NCBI GenBank assembly: GCA_947652605.1
Contig: OX393581.1
Span: forward strand, 13,830,640-13,894,639
Reading direction: 5' to 3'
Source: Elmis aenea
Lineage: Eukaryota; Arthropoda; Insecta; Coleoptera; Elmidae
Length of the DNA: 64,000 nucleotides
The translations under genes were made by a program, and so were the position numbers. Below, piece after piece: positions 21,254-32,904 of the stretch. Within the stretch, counting starts at the first letter, position 1. Each line of letters opens with the position of its first letter. The notes beneath the pieces were generated by a model, which was not told the origin of the DNA, ran no database searches, and saw nothing but the letters and a program-made list of their open reading frames with translations.

Positions 21254-21655
21254 TATCAAGTGGTTGGACCCTCAAACGTTGTTTTACGTAGTACACAGTT
21301 CTAGAGCAATTATTACACAGTAAGAAACAACTAAAACACAACCATATTAACAACAAACTCCTTTATTTTTCAACCGGCTGTACATTTCTCGGTGGTTTGT
21401 TCTTAACTACCCCAGTGCGACCGTCCCAAGTTTTTAGGTTCGCTGTTGCATCTTTGTCATTCTTTCCTATAAACACATATTTGTGCGAGTAGTTTGTTTT
21501 ACTTATGATGTACAACTTTATCAACAAATCTTTGGTTGATTGACGAAACCCAAATGCTGGCGTTGTAGGACCCAAGTTATGACCGTAATATTTTAACGTG
21601 AATGTGTTTGACCAAAGTTGAAATCCTCATAACTTGGCCCTTTTGAAGTGTTACA
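21254..21655 (-). repeat. LTR-like ~402-bp dispersed repeat, minus copy
   Basis: This is the reverse complement of the repeat at 26494-26898, matching along its whole length. On the minus strand it starts TGTAACACTTCAAAAGG and shares GGCC.AGTTATGAGGATTTC or similar, TTGGGTCCTACAACG and AATAAAG.TTGTTGTTAA. The 70-codon frame inside (21363-21575) is not recognisable as a protein. See the other copy for the classification. Confidence 0.7.
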
Positions 21656-22049
21656 TGTTTTAGTAACTGATGCATCAGCATTTGTTGCAATGGTATTCGT
21701 TTAAAAGTAAATGATATAACATTGAGGTAAAATAAAATAATTAATCTCAGGCGGGGTGTCACAATGTAATAACTTAACCAAATCACATGGGTTTCCGTTA
21801 GTGTTAATATCATACTCGTTTGTTAGTGCATTTTGAGTTTAAAAAAATTGTCGTTTTTTGTACCTAAACTGGATTTAAAATCTGGAAGTTATGTTCAGTT
21901 AGACTTTTTTTACGTGACAGTAAACACAGAATTTTTCGTTGTATTCTTACACCTATCTACTATTTGTTGTAAGGCTTTTGTTTGTTTTTATGTATGTTTG
22001 AATCCCTTCATCTCTTACCATCCTTAGCTAACCTTACTCCACTTGATCC
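21656..22049. other. Non-coding stretch
   Basis: I see nothing recognisable between the LTR-like repeat and the LINE relic. Confidence 0.3.
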
Positions 22050-22710
22050 TTTTGTTCGTGGCAGCATGTTCTACATTCTCATTCCAGGATTACCTAGGTC
22101 TTCCTTGTCGGATTTTTCTTCAATAGTGGCTTCATAGGCTTTCCTGGGCATCTATCTACTTCCATTCTATGCACATGACCCAGCCATCTTAGTTGTGTCT
22201 CCTGGATGCTGTGTTCCATTGGCTCTACTTTTAGATTTTTTTTCATGGGTTTTATTTCTAATTTTATCCCTACACGTTTTACCCTTAACTTCCTAAAACT
22301 CTCATTTTCCTACTTCTAATCTGGCTTTTTAGACTTTTTTTGGTCATTCTCTATGATCCGCATCCGTAGGTTAAAGCCGGGCTAAATACTTTGTAGTAGA
22401 TCTTTACCTTGGTTCCTATAAATATTTCTCTTTTTTCTAGGAATGGTTTCTTTATCGCTATAGCTGCTCAACCTATTCTCTCGTTTATTTCCCTGTCCAT
22501 CTTTCCATTACAGTGTTGGTGCACTCCGAGGTGTTGCTTTTTATTTGTTATAGTTGTATCCCTTCTAGGCTTAATTTGTACCGAATCTCCTCCGCTATAG
22601 TTTTTGTATTTCCTTTGCATATAGTCATCTTGTGTTCTTTTAATTCCTTGTGCATGTCTTCCATACGAAGAACTAACCAAACAAAAATAAAATAGGGGTG
22701 ATGTGGGGTA
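22050..22710 (-). pseudogene. LINE thumb and C-terminal relic
   Basis: The minus strand reads, with several frameshifts, NGKMDREINERIG, AIAIKKPFLEKREIFIG, TKVKIYYKVFSPALTYG, and later HSIQETQLRWLGHVHRMEVD followed by RCPGKP. This matches the order in insect LINE ORF2 proteins: EI..RI, KIYYKVF.P.LTYG, then QLRWLGHV.RM. The RT catalytic core is absent. The YG.ES and WLGHV blocks are separated by stops, so the copy is old. Confidence 0.8.
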
Positions 22711-24755
22711 AAATATGTCTTGTTAATGGTAGATGGCAACTCTATTAATTACTCTTTAAAATATCAACATCTTTTGTGTTCTGCAACTCTTTATGCAAAT
22801 TAATTCACAGTATGTTGATTTTTTAATTACTAAGTAACTTAAAATACTTCCTAAACGTAAGTGACTCAAATGAAACGAATTTCAGTAACCTACGCCATAG
22901 GGACATTCACCGCTTTTTATTTTTCGCTTGATGTCACGGGTAATTTACTCCAGCCTACTACAATCACAACTAAACTACGCAGATTTAATTGTATTAGCAA
23001 GTTCCACTGAGTGACAAATTGCTGTCGTAATAAATTATATGTAATTGAGACGCAAATTACGTACTCATCGTCCAAATACTTTGTCTGCTGCTAATTCACT
23101 ACGCTTCAATGTCATGACGTTTAAACAAGTTCATTGCTACGTGGAAACGATCTGATATTTAAAAAAAGTTAGTTCACTCGCTAGTTTTGATGAATAAGTA
23201 ACAGATGAACGTGGGTTTGAACTGCCGTGTTTTGTTTCTACGCGTTGTTCAAAGATAAATTTATACTGCCGCTCTGTATCGTGGTATTAGAAAGGTAATT
23301 TCATCTGCTAAAATATCATAGTAGCGCGTATTAATTTTTGATTCAGTTTTTTAAAAATTGGTTTAGCTGTTAAGGAAATTTTAAAACAAAATATGTTTCC
23401 TTATTTAGTTCATATCAAGTAAGCCAGTAATACTAAACATGTGTAACATGAAATACACACTAAAAATGACAACAGTCAAACAAATGATCGGTACTTAGTA
23501 GGCCTATTAACGAGTGTTATCTTGAATTCAACTTAATGGTCCTTCGAGTTTGACTGGTTTTTGTTCATACGCAACACATTGATTTGGAAAAGGGGGTGCA
23601 ATAAAATTTAATATAGAAATAGGGTCGTAAATACAAAAAGGTTGAGAAACACTGATAGACAGCTATTGCTTTTTTTTTAGAAAATTAAAACCTTAAATAA
23701 AATACCCTTCCTTTTTTGTTTTACAGTTTAAATAAATGAATATATGTTTTAACTTTTCTTCGTGTTATGAAATTAGAAAGAAAATTTTGTACCACCAACT
23801 GGGTGCATCGTAGCTTCTATGTCATCTTTTTTTGTTGCTGAATTCAGTAGTAATGGTAATAAAACAAAGATATTTAAATGTTCTAAGTTGTTTTTTCAAT
23901 AACTTCTACTCTGCCAAAAAAAAACATTGTCCCATTTAGCTAACATCATATAGTTTGCGATCTAAATAGAGTGAATTGTTATTTTGGAAGGCCCTGTATA
24001 CTTCTACTTGTTTTTAAATAACGAAAAAGTAAATAACAAATGCATGTGACTCGGTCGCCGTGTTTTATTTGTCCATCCTAACGTTTTAAAAGAACGAAAA
24101 AACTGGATGACAGGTGGATTTTTCAAGAGCATTAGGGCGTGTAGTGAAATGTATGTCACATAACCTCTAATCACGATGCATTTGTGACACCCCAAGGGTC
24201 TGGTAACATACGATTAATAAAAAAAAGATGAAATGACAGTTATTTCCACCGCAACATCTGCTGCCAAGATGTTTCCTATTGTAAGGGTATAAAATAACTA
24301 TTACCATGTCTAACTTCACAATCTGTTTAAAGATGTTGTAACAAATGGGCTCGAAAATAAAACTACTGTCACTATTTTTTCTTCTAATACGTTTCTTTAC
24401 CGAAGTGCAATTAGTTTTTGTTAATGTTTGAATCATTATACAATTAATTTTAAATGTACGTAATATAAATGAGTATAATTAAAAATTACTTTTCTTATTA
24501 TCTACGATCTAGTTCTTTTACAAAAGATATTCTTCATAGATAGTAAGATAAACTATAAATAATTAAACCTATTTACATTGGATACATTTTTTATCATTTG
24601 AGTGCTTCTTGTATTAATTTTTTTAACGCTAGTAGAGTTTATGACAATGCAATCTGGTCTTTGAGACCAATAAGCAGTTTAATTCTAGCCTTAATTAATA
24701 AAGTTCAAACTTAGTCTAAGGTTTACCCAATAGTAGTCCTTAGTTTGCTAATATA
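22711..24755. other. Unique AT-rich non-coding stretch
   Basis: It contains one hAT end (23590-23654, listed separately). Open frames of 63 and 89 codons at 24004-24195 and 24167-24436 show no protein features. Confidence 0.3.
23590..23654. mobile_element. hAT right-end fragment
   Basis: The sequence ends AAAAAGGTTGAGAAACACTG, the reverse complement of the widespread hAT terminus CAGTGTTTCTCAACC. Just inside lies GGGTCGTAAATAC and upstream AGGGGGTGCAAT. It resembles the region near 40936. No matching left end is present. Confidence 0.5.
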
Positions 24756-25378
24756 CAGGGTGTTTAAAAATTGGCGGAAGGGCTACACGGAGCGATGTTC
24801 TTCGTAAAATTCTGTCGAAAATCTTAATACGAAAATGTTGTACCATGCTTCCTATGGCCTCAGGAACCATTTAAAGAAAAAAAAAATTGGCAACATTGCA
24901 TACATTGATTTGCGTTTGGACATTTTTTTATCAGCAATTTTTACTTAGGTATTTACATTTTTTGTTCGAACTGAAAGCCTTCAGTTCGTAAACATAGCTG
25001 CAAACTTTTGGGTATCGTAAAACACAAACAAGAAATAATTACGAGAAAAACAGAGATGACAGCTAACGACAATGTTGCCATATGTATTACTGTCATTAAA
25101 ATCAGTGATTTACATATTTTCAACACCAATTTTTGAAAGGAAGAACACAATATCTAGGAAAAAATACTATTCGAAATTTATTTTTATTCCAAATTGCAGC
25201 TTTTTCATTTGCAAGTATTAAATAATAACGCCTATTAAAGGACTAAATGTCAAAGCTTTGAGGACCTCTTGCAGACACAGCAAGCGTGGTACAACATTTT
25301 CGTATTAAGATTTTCGACTTGGAATTTTACGAAGAACATCGCCCCGTGTAGCCCTTCCGCCAATTTTTACACACCCTG
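24756..25378. mobile_element. 623-bp MITE, mariner-like, long inverted ends
   Basis: TA flanks both ends (24754-24755, 25379-25380). The termini CAGGGTGTTTAAAAATTGG and its inverse at the right match for about 95 bp, including GCGGAAGGGCTACACGG and ATCTTAATACGAAAATG. The interior shows no transposase. The 65-codon minus-strand frame at 24953-25150 is not recognisable. Confidence 0.85.
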
Positions 25379-25439
25379 TATAAGTACACCCATTAATAAC
25401 GTGCACCACTACCGCACAGTCTCTGCTTTAAACTTTTAC

Positions 25440-26300
25440 TTAAACTAACTCAAAAGGTTTAACCCTTTTGAGTCTTCTTACTAATCCTGTAGTGTCCAGG
25501 AGCTGGATCGCCTCGACGTTTACATGTTCATGGAGCCTTTCTTCGTGGCCCTTGACAAACTTCTTAATTGTGTAGGTTACAGTGTCCATGTTGAGGTCCC
25601 GATGTATGTCACTGTTTCTGCAGTGCCAGGGTGCATCAGCGATGTTCCTTAATGCTTTGTTCTGATATATCTGAATGATCTGAATATTACTCTTGTTTGG
25701 TGCATCCCCATAGCTGTATCCCATATGTCCATGTCCATATAGGTTTTAAAATTTTCTTGCATAGCAAAAGTTTATTATGTAGGGACAGAGAGGAATTCCT
25801 CCCGATTAGCCAGTACATTTTTTTATATTTGATACCTATTTCTTTCCTTTTTTCTTTGACATGAGCCTTCCAGCGTAGCTTGCGTCCAAGGTAATACCTA
25901 AGTATTTTGCTGTGTTGGAGTATGGTATTTGTTTATTGTTTAAGTTGATTGGTACATGTTCAATTCTCTTGTTGGTGAAATTGACATGTACCTACTGACT
26001 TAGTTTCATACAACTTTATACGCCATGTTTTTGTCCAGTTGTTGATCTGATTGGCAGCTGCTAGTAATTTCTCGGATGATTCTGTATTGTTTCTTCCTAC
26101 TGCTAAAATAGCCGTGTCGTCGGCAAAGGTCGCTATAGTACTGTTTTCTAACTTTGAAATATCACAAGTAAACAATAGATATAGGACCGGACCTAGTACG
26201 CTTCCTTGTGGAACTCCTGCTTCAATTTCTTTAAGTTCTGAATAAGATTCTTCTTGTATTAATATAAAAAAGATTTTCAAAATCACTTGTAAATGGGTCG
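25440..26300 (-). pseudogene. Jockey-type LINE, 5'-truncated ORF2 end
   Basis: The minus strand reads SELKEIEAGVPQGSVLGP, IATFADDTAILAVG (catalytic FADD near 26120), NQINNWTKTWRIKL, then with a frame slip at about 25960 a thumb region with KYLG and LRWKAHV. It ends with NIQIIQIYQNKALRNI, DIHRDLNMDTV, HEERLHEHVN and RRLKRVKPFELV before the stop at 25440. This AGVPQGSVLGP...FADD...QNK.LR.I..APW...HRDL order is that of Jockey-clade elements. The 5' part is missing beyond about 26300. At least one frameshift and several stops disable it. The 3' UTR and tail to the left of 25440 are not distinguishable. Confidence 0.9.
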
Positions 26301-26493
26301 TTTATTATAAAAGTGGTGTAAGTCTATCGTTCTGTGTTTCAAGATATTTAGGCTGGTAGCTGACATGCAATTAATCAATTCTGGAATAGTTTGATCCGCG
26401 AATGGCTAAACCGCGCGTCACATAGATGCAAGCATACAAGCAACTGAATTTTTTAATATTATATACTATAAATATAATATAATTAATAAATCA

Positions 26494-26898
26494 TGTAACA
26501 CTTCAAAAGGGCCAGGTTATGAGGATTTCAACTTAAGTAAAACACATTAACAATAAAATATTACGGCCATAACTTGGGTCCTACAACGTCAGCATTTGGG
26601 TCTCGTCAATCAACAAACGATTTGTTCGTCTTAAGTTAAGTAGAACATATTACTCGTACGCAAATGTGCTTATACGAAAGACGGATACAACTATAATAAA
26701 AAGGGGATAACAGGGAACCCAAAATCTTGGACAGTCGCGCTTGGGTAGTTAAGAACCAACGACCGAGAACTGTACGGCTGGTCGAAAAATAAAGTTTGTT
26801 GTTAAAATTGTTGTGTTTTATTTGTTTCGTACTGTGTAATAATTGCTTTACACCTGTGTACTACGTAAAAAAACGTTTGAAGGTCCAACCACATTACA
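26494..26898 (+). repeat. LTR-like ~405-bp dispersed repeat, plus copy
   Basis: The repeat starts TGTAACACTTCAAAAGGGCC and ends near CCAACCACATTACA, giving TGTAA...TTACA ends. AATAAAG lies in the second half at about 26789, followed by a T-rich tract. This is what a solo LTR would look like. Similarity to the minus copy at 21254-21655 weakly continues a little past the proposed right end, so the boundary is uncertain and a non-LTR unit cannot be excluded. Confidence 0.6.
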
Positions 26899-28084
26899 AA
26901 AACGATCACGAGCCGTAAATAAAAACAATAAATGTAAGAGTAATAAGTGCTCTTCCACAACAGTGCGGCCTATGTACCATACGGTCCGCCACAGTAGATT
27001 GATATGTTAATAATAATAAAAAATGTAGTAAAATATTTTATAAGCTGTAAATTACTTTCTTGCCCTATAAAAGACTTCACCATCACCTGTAAAGCTAACT
27101 CGGTAGGTATGTTTTAAGTTTCCTATACCAGTAAGACGGTTATCTCTAAAATGCGATGTTAAGCGCTTAATACTTACTAAGTAAATGTATTAAACGAATT
27201 AATCGTTTCACTTCATAAGAGATAAGAAGGACTGTTATAATGTAAGACCATCAAGCCGTCATATCTGATGTAACAAGGATCGATAACAAATGAACCTCAA
27301 TTTTATTACGTAACAATCGTACTAAAAACGGTCTGTTCCTTCTTGACGGGTTTGTCGGCCCGTTCTTATCATTATTAGGTTCCGCAATGCTCCACAGCCC
27401 GATTACCGCGTTCGTTCAATTTAGCACCGTGTGAGAGGATTAAGAAAGTTGCCGTCTGCGCGCTTTCACATCGTGGTAGGCTTGGTTAGCGATATTCGAA
27501 ACTCTCATTGAACTCGTTATACAAATCTCAACACGTTCCGAAGAGATTTATTTGTTTATTTCGTTACATTTTAGCGTTTTGCGCACACACATGTTGCGTT
27601 GCTTTTGAATGATTTATTTATTTTTGGATGGAAATATACGGTTCGTTGTAATTCCTTTCTCTTTAATGCAATAAATTTGGTTTGAATTCGTACAGCGTTT
27701 GTGTGTTTGTAAATTAATTTTGTCGAGTGACGTAACTGACACACTTCCTGCTGTTATGTTCCTGAATATAATTAATTTTTCATAAGAATTGTGGATATAA
27801 TTCGACCGTAGACGGCGACCTGCTGTTTAATTTAAGTAAATTTTTACAAATTTCTTCATGGTCTTGTAATTTGTTGATTTTGTGTAGTGTAGCCTTTGCG
27901 TCCGCTTCGAAGCACCTGTGAAATTTTTTTGTCTTATTTAGTAAAGATCCGACGACCAATTTTTATGCAATTTTCCTTGCGATAAAAAAACTTCAAAATT
28001 CTGTTAAATATCTATGACATTTTGAACCTGAAGAGAATAGTTTCATCAAAATATATTAAGTCTGAAGAGTTCTTTACAATTTGA
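26899..28084. other. Unique non-coding stretch
   Basis: It is GC-richer at 27290-27500. I see no coding signal and no repeat end. Confidence 0.3.
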
Positions 28085-28635
28085 ATAATAAAAGTAATTT
28101 TTGCAATCGCGTTGGCTATGAAACCGTCAGAGATAAAATCGAAATTCTTCTATTTACCAATTCGCGCATCATTTGCAAGTAAAATGTTGCAAGGTTTTTG
28201 AAAAAATCTTGGACGGTTCCGGAGAAAACGTCAAAAACGAAACCCCTGCCGATTTGAGAAGGTGTATAACTAAATCTATGCGACTTGCATAGGCGTTTAA
28301 TATAGGGGAAACCGTTTTTACAAAGGCTTCGTTTTTCCCGTTTTTTCCGGAACCGTTTAAGATTTTTTTAAAAACTGCACCATTTTACTTGCAGGGATGC
28401 GCGCATTGACAAATAGAAAAATTTTGATTTTATCTCTGACGGTTTCATAGCCAACGCGATCGCAAAAATTACCTTTATTATTCAATTTTTCAGTTTTTTC
28501 CTTATTTTTCCGAAGAAAATGGCCAATGGCACGCATAACTGTGGAAAACATTTAGTTTTTATGTTCTTGATGCAATAAACACAGTTTTGATCAGATTTTA
28601 GCGACAACATATCGTGAGATCGTGAACCTCCCTTG
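28085..28635. mobile_element. PIF/Harbinger-like element, left-truncated copy
   Basis: The inverted arms are clear: GTTGGCTATGAAACCGTCAG at about 28111 and its reverse complement near 28437-28456. The right end is ACCTCCCTTG with TAA outside (28636-28638). It shares the TTTTAGCGACAACAT terminus region with 43321-43951. The left terminal segment is missing. A minus-strand 64-codon frame at 28357-28551 results from the arm sequence. Confidence 0.7.
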
Positions 28636-28659
28636 TAAGCAGTTTCGCTTAGGCTTAGA

Positions 28660-29610
28660 CTCTATACAGGATGATCCAACATCAGGTCGATCGGTTAACC
28701 CAAGAACTGAAGACATGGTTTTAAAAAAATTGAAGATTTGGTTCTGCCAGATCGGCGAATGAAGTTGTCATTCATTGCCTGGAAAATTGGGGTATCCGAA
28801 ACAACTGTTTAAAAGGTTTTGCAAGACGATTTGGGTATGAAGAAAGTCTTTGTGCATTGGATTCCAAAACTCCTTACGCCGGGACAAAAATTTGTTAAGA
28901 AAGAAATATCCCAAAAAAATTTTAGAGCTGATAAGAGCTTTTTTTCACGAATTGTTGCCAATGATGAGAGACTTAGGTTTATCACTGGGATCTTCCTACC
29001 AAACAAGAATCTATGTAGTGGGTTCACAAAGATTTGCCTCCCTCAAAAAAAGCCAAAACACAGTCTTTGGCCGAAAAACTAATGGCAACCAATTTTTGGG
29101 ACATGGAAGAAGTTCTGCTTTTCGAAAAAGGCGCTGGAGAGGTCTAAAAAAAAGACGATTAAAAGTTGGAAAGAAGCGTTGAAATGGCCTTCTTCGTAGC
29201 GGCAAAAGAATCTTTGTTTGTACTACAATTGCAGGATCCATAAAGCAAGTAATGTTTAGGCCAGTTTTTCTCAAACTTTTTACTTTGAGGATCCCTTCCA
29301 AAATTATATTCTTACAGAGCACCCTAATGGATTGTTTTGTAGACAATATTTTTGTTTTCTTTTGGCCTAGCAAATAAATTTGAATGATATTTGAACGTTA
29401 TGAAAGGGCGTAGGCTGCAATTCAAGAATTTTGATTGACTGAGCTGTCTATCCACCTTACAGCCCCACCTTAGCATCCTGCGACTTCTTTTTGTTTAGAA
29501 ATCTAAAAGAAATCTTAAAAGGCAAGAAATTTACCTATGCCTATTTTGCGGATCTCTTGAAAGATTTGTTTTTAAAGCTATGCAGCAAATCAAGAAACGT
29601 GGATTAAGGG
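28660..29610 (+). pseudogene. Mariner transposase relic
   Basis: The plus strand reads DDPTSGRSVNPRTEDMVL, then RRMKLSFIAWKIGVSETTV, LQDDLGMKKVFVHWIPKLL, TPGQKFVKKEIS, DKSFFSRIVANDE (first catalytic Asp region), PPQKKPKH-like and RSKKKTIKSWKEA blocks, and, after a gap, PPYSPTLASCDFFLFRN with LKEILKGKKFT. The order (linker GRP-type, second HTH, KLLTP.QK, DE, PPYSP.LA.CDFFLF) is that of classical mariner transposases with DD34D. The middle with the second Asp is lost or replaced around 29240-29400. Frameshifts and stops are frequent. No terminal repeats are clear. Confidence 0.85.
29262..29395. mobile_element. Possible hAT end inside the mariner relic
   Basis: CAGTTTTTCTCAAACTTTTT at 29262 resembles a common hAT left terminus (CAG..TTCTCAAAC). 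It falls where the mariner reading is lost. No right end or target duplication can be shown, so this is weak. Confidence 0.3.
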
Positions 29611-29639
29611 TATGTGTAAAAAAAAGTTATGTAAAAAAA

Positions 29640-30801
29640 ACGCATACATTAACGTGTTCCTGATTTTATCGCTTTTAGTTTTAAAATTAGCTAATTTCCT
29701 GTACCGTTAATTATCTGCAAAGCAAAAAGATTTTACAGTTTCCAAATCAAATTAAGAACGTATTTATTTACATTTAACAGTGCGGACCTGTGGCATGTGT
29801 TTTGAACTTTTATTGCGGATATGCAATCAATTTATTTTTTATTATATGACGTTCATTTTATTAGCAATAAAACTCCTGATGTGAGAATTTAATGGAAAGT
29901 CACATTTGGTACTTAGTATTTGCAGTAAATCGAATGGCTAACGCAGCCGTTTGAGGTGTAAACATGTGGCGGTATCTGCATTTTTACCGCTGTGGTGTTT
30001 AACCTATTTGAACCGCCAGGTCCTTGCATGCTAAGTACTTTTGCCTACTGGAATAAAAATTCATATTAAAGTTTATGCTTCTAGAAGCACTAAAAACCGA
30101 ACCGAGAACCAACTTAGAACACCTATTTTTCATAATCCAATTTTCTTATTAGTTATAATTTTTAGCAACTAAAACCTATGCTTTGATTTATGGTTGTAAG
30201 ATTGTATACAAAATTATATTGGTGTAAAAATTAAATATGTTAAAAGTGGCCCAATACTAGTGTTAAATTTATTTTCTCCCATTGTTTCTTACACATTATT
30301 TATTTTGTTGATGAAAGTTGTAAACATTATAACAAACTTTTTACTAATTGAATTTTTTGTTGCAGGTAAATATGGACAAATTCTGTTTAACGAATGAATG
30401 CAAGCAGTAAGTAAGTAGTTATAAAAACTTATATTAATTTGCGGGAAATGTGTTTATTTTGTTATCATTGATCTTGTTTGAGAAACAAAGTGTTATTTAA
30501 ATTAAAAAGCTAGAAATATCTTGTAATGTTCTTAGTGGTTTATTATTAGACAACATTAGTGTTGATATATTAGACTAAACGTCGTTTGAAATCCACTAAA
30601 TATCCTCGCTATTATAAATTCCGCTCCGCTTTGATGACTACCTCATAAATATCTTTTATTTGTTTATTAAGCTAATGCGCAATTTTCATCGTTTTGTATT
30701 ATTTTGTGGGACGAATAGGCATATCGTTTGTTATTAAGGATAGAGAATTTCTTCACTCACCAAAAGTGTTTCTCTCCTACTAAGATTTATCAGTTATAAT
30801 G
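29640..30801. other. Unique non-coding stretch around a splice-site pair
   Basis: AT-rich, no repeat ends. The candidate splice site and micro-exon at 30366 is listed separately. Confidence 0.35.
30342..30412 (+). promoter_or_regulatory. Candidate recursive splice site or 41-nt micro-exon
   Basis: A branch-point consensus TACTAAT (30342-30348) is followed by a T-rich tract and TTGCAG ending at 30365, an excellent 3' splice site with the branch A 18 nt upstream. Immediately after it comes GTAAAT, itself a 5' splice-site-like sequence. A second, stronger 5' site GTAAGT starts at 30407. Spliced as an exon, 30366-30406 would be 41 nt and is open in one frame (VNMDKFCLTNECK). The CAG|GTAAAT junction fits the ratchet-point layout of long insect introns, and the downstream donor fits a recursive-splice exon. 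No partner exons are identified, so this rests on sequence pattern only. Confidence 0.35.
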
Positions 30802-30809
30802 GCCTAGGG

Positions 30810-31976
30810 CAGGGATGGCAAATAGGATTTGATCAGTGTGCCAAAATAAAATAAAATTTAATACAAATTTTTCCCCGTGCCAGTACCTAACCTAACCTAC
30901 CCTACCTACCTACCTACCAGAAACAACTGTCAGTTATTTCGTTCAGTATTGCCAACGTCATGATTTTACGTGTCACTAAATACATATGCAATCAGTGGCG
31001 TAGCTAGGGGTTGTGCCGCCGGGGGCGGTCCCTAAATTTGCCGCCCCTATAAATAAGGGTTGTTAATTTTTGATTTTTGCCAAATGCAAGCAGAGATCGA
31101 CACAAAAAAAGTGGGGTGAAAAAAAATTGCGCCGCAGGCGTTTTTTTTTTTTTTAATTTTAGACGTTCAAACGTGTTTTAAAGCAAGTTAGATAATGGAG
31201 AATACTTTATCATCTTCCAAAACTACAGTTTTACAGTACAACCTTTTCTGATTTTTTAAAAAATCAGATCACCCCCACTCCCACGAAATTATTTTTAATA
31301 AGGGCGAAAAGTCCCTGTTACAATAGAGTTTAAAACTGCATGGAATTTAATGCTCAAAATAAATTAATTGTTTGAAATTTTATTGAATGGCTGGTACCGT
31401 ATCGTAAATTTTAGTAGAAACTTGGAATTTCTGTCGTTACAAGGGAGCGGGTTTTCAGTGAAGCAAGGTCAAGTAGCCCGTTCTATCCTCTAACTTCGGT
31501 AAGAATTCCTTTTTCTAAAATTAATTTTTATGAATTTAATAGCGCTAGTGCGGGAACTGATTATTATATCTACTGATCCTTCATTACCCCGAGATTTTCA
31601 TTTTTACCCCATTTGGGTAGACTAAGAGTGCTGCCCCAAAAAAAGTGCCGCCCGAGGCGGACCGCCCCCCCTTGCTACGCTACTGTATGCAATCAAAAGT
31701 TTCGTGCATCGCTACAGTTGGTATTTTATATGAAGATATAGTAATGAACAAATTATTGTATCGATATAAGAAGAGTTGTTATTTTCTGGTATTTTTAATT
31801 TTTTGATATTTAAATAACATGTAGTTGTAGATAATTAGCATACTAATTAAAAATAAATAAAACTTTTCGAAAAAGTTTAAAATTAAAAAAAAAATATTCA
31901 TAGAATTCTTTAGGGTGCCGTCGAAAATCTCTCGCGTGCCAAGTTTGGCACGCGTGCCACCTATTTGCCATCCCTG
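30810..31976. mobile_element. hAT MITE carrying a nested hAT
   Basis: GCCTAGGG lies at 30802-30809 and 31977-31984, an exact 8-bp target duplication. The 17-bp ends are perfect inverses: CAGGGATGGCAAATAGG / CCTATTTGCCATCCCTG, except that an extra GCGTGCCAC segment precedes the right one. Without the inner insertion the element is about 466 bp. A CTAC-rich microsatellite lies at 30885-30918. Confidence 0.9.
30993..31685. mobile_element. 693-bp hAT element, inner copy
   Basis: TATGCAAT flanks it at 30985-30992 and 31686-31693 (8-bp duplication). The ends are CAGTGGCGTAGCTAGG and, on the right, TTGCTACGCTACTG. Subterminal GCCGCC and GGGCGG tracts are strongly GC-rich, unlike the AT-rich core. 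A second copy, in the opposite orientation, lies at 48656-49338. It has no transposase frame. Confidence 0.95.
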
Positions 31977-31993
31977 GCCTAGGGCATTGATAA

Positions 31994-32904
31994 TTTCGCG
32001 ACAATTTTGTTGTGGTTGCCACAAGACCGTATTGCTTGGTAAGAGCCCGACGTCAAAGGTAACACGATTGAAAAGGTTAAGTTATAAGAATCTAACAAAC
32101 CAGGATAATTTTTTGCAAGTAAATTTAATATCAGTTTTAAATTAAACTAAAAAAAAATTATACTGTCAAACCGACAATTCCTGTTTATGTACTGTTTTTT
32201 GGTTAGGTACCATTTGAAATAACCTGGGGTTGTTATCAGTGTAGTTTAATCTGATTTGTTTAATTTATCACCCGACTTCAATAGCCTAAATTTCTTTGGA
32301 TTTCTGTTAACGTTAAGAGATATCAACAAAATACGTATTCTTGATAATTTTCATTTAGAATCTCTGTTGATAGCCTAAATACTCATAAATTTTTTTCTGA
32401 AAAATATGCTTTTCCAATAAATCAGTCAGTTGCCTCTGTATTTGTTTTAAAAAGTTGCACAAATTTGGCCCATTAACCACTTGTTGATCGTAAATAGTAA
32501 AAGAGATACCTATTACATTGCATAGAACAGAGTGTCCGTGTGCAAATTTTTTAAAATTTTCACATTTTTAATTCTGGCGTACCAGGTAACTTTTGCAATG
32601 AATGAAAAAAAAAACATTACTGGAGGAAATGAAGAGTAAATATTGCAATTTTTGTATTAAATGAATATTTTTTATTGACTACTAATAGAAATTTGTAATT
32701 AAACTACAATAACTAAAGATACATATATAACTAAATTTTAAAAGAAATATTAAAAATTTTACCAATAGAAAGATATAATTAGACAAAAATAATAATTGCA
32801 CATTACATGTGTTTACTTTTCAAACAACATTAATTAAGTAGGTACCTACAATAAGAATTAAAATATGAATTTTTAATGCGATTTTTGTTGTTGAATTTTT
32901 TTTT
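31994..32904. other. AT-rich non-coding stretch
   Basis: I see nothing definite. The part nearest 32905 may belong to the 3' flank of the hAT transposase relic. Confidence 0.3.

Noticed and set aside
28819..29182. Two overlapping plus-strand genes of 87 and 110 codons
   Set aside because: They are successive frames of one frameshifted mariner transposase relic.
30888..30918. Insect telomere repeat (CCTAA)n
   Set aside because: Only two CCTAA units occur before the tract becomes CTAC-rich; it is a short microsatellite inside a hAT element.
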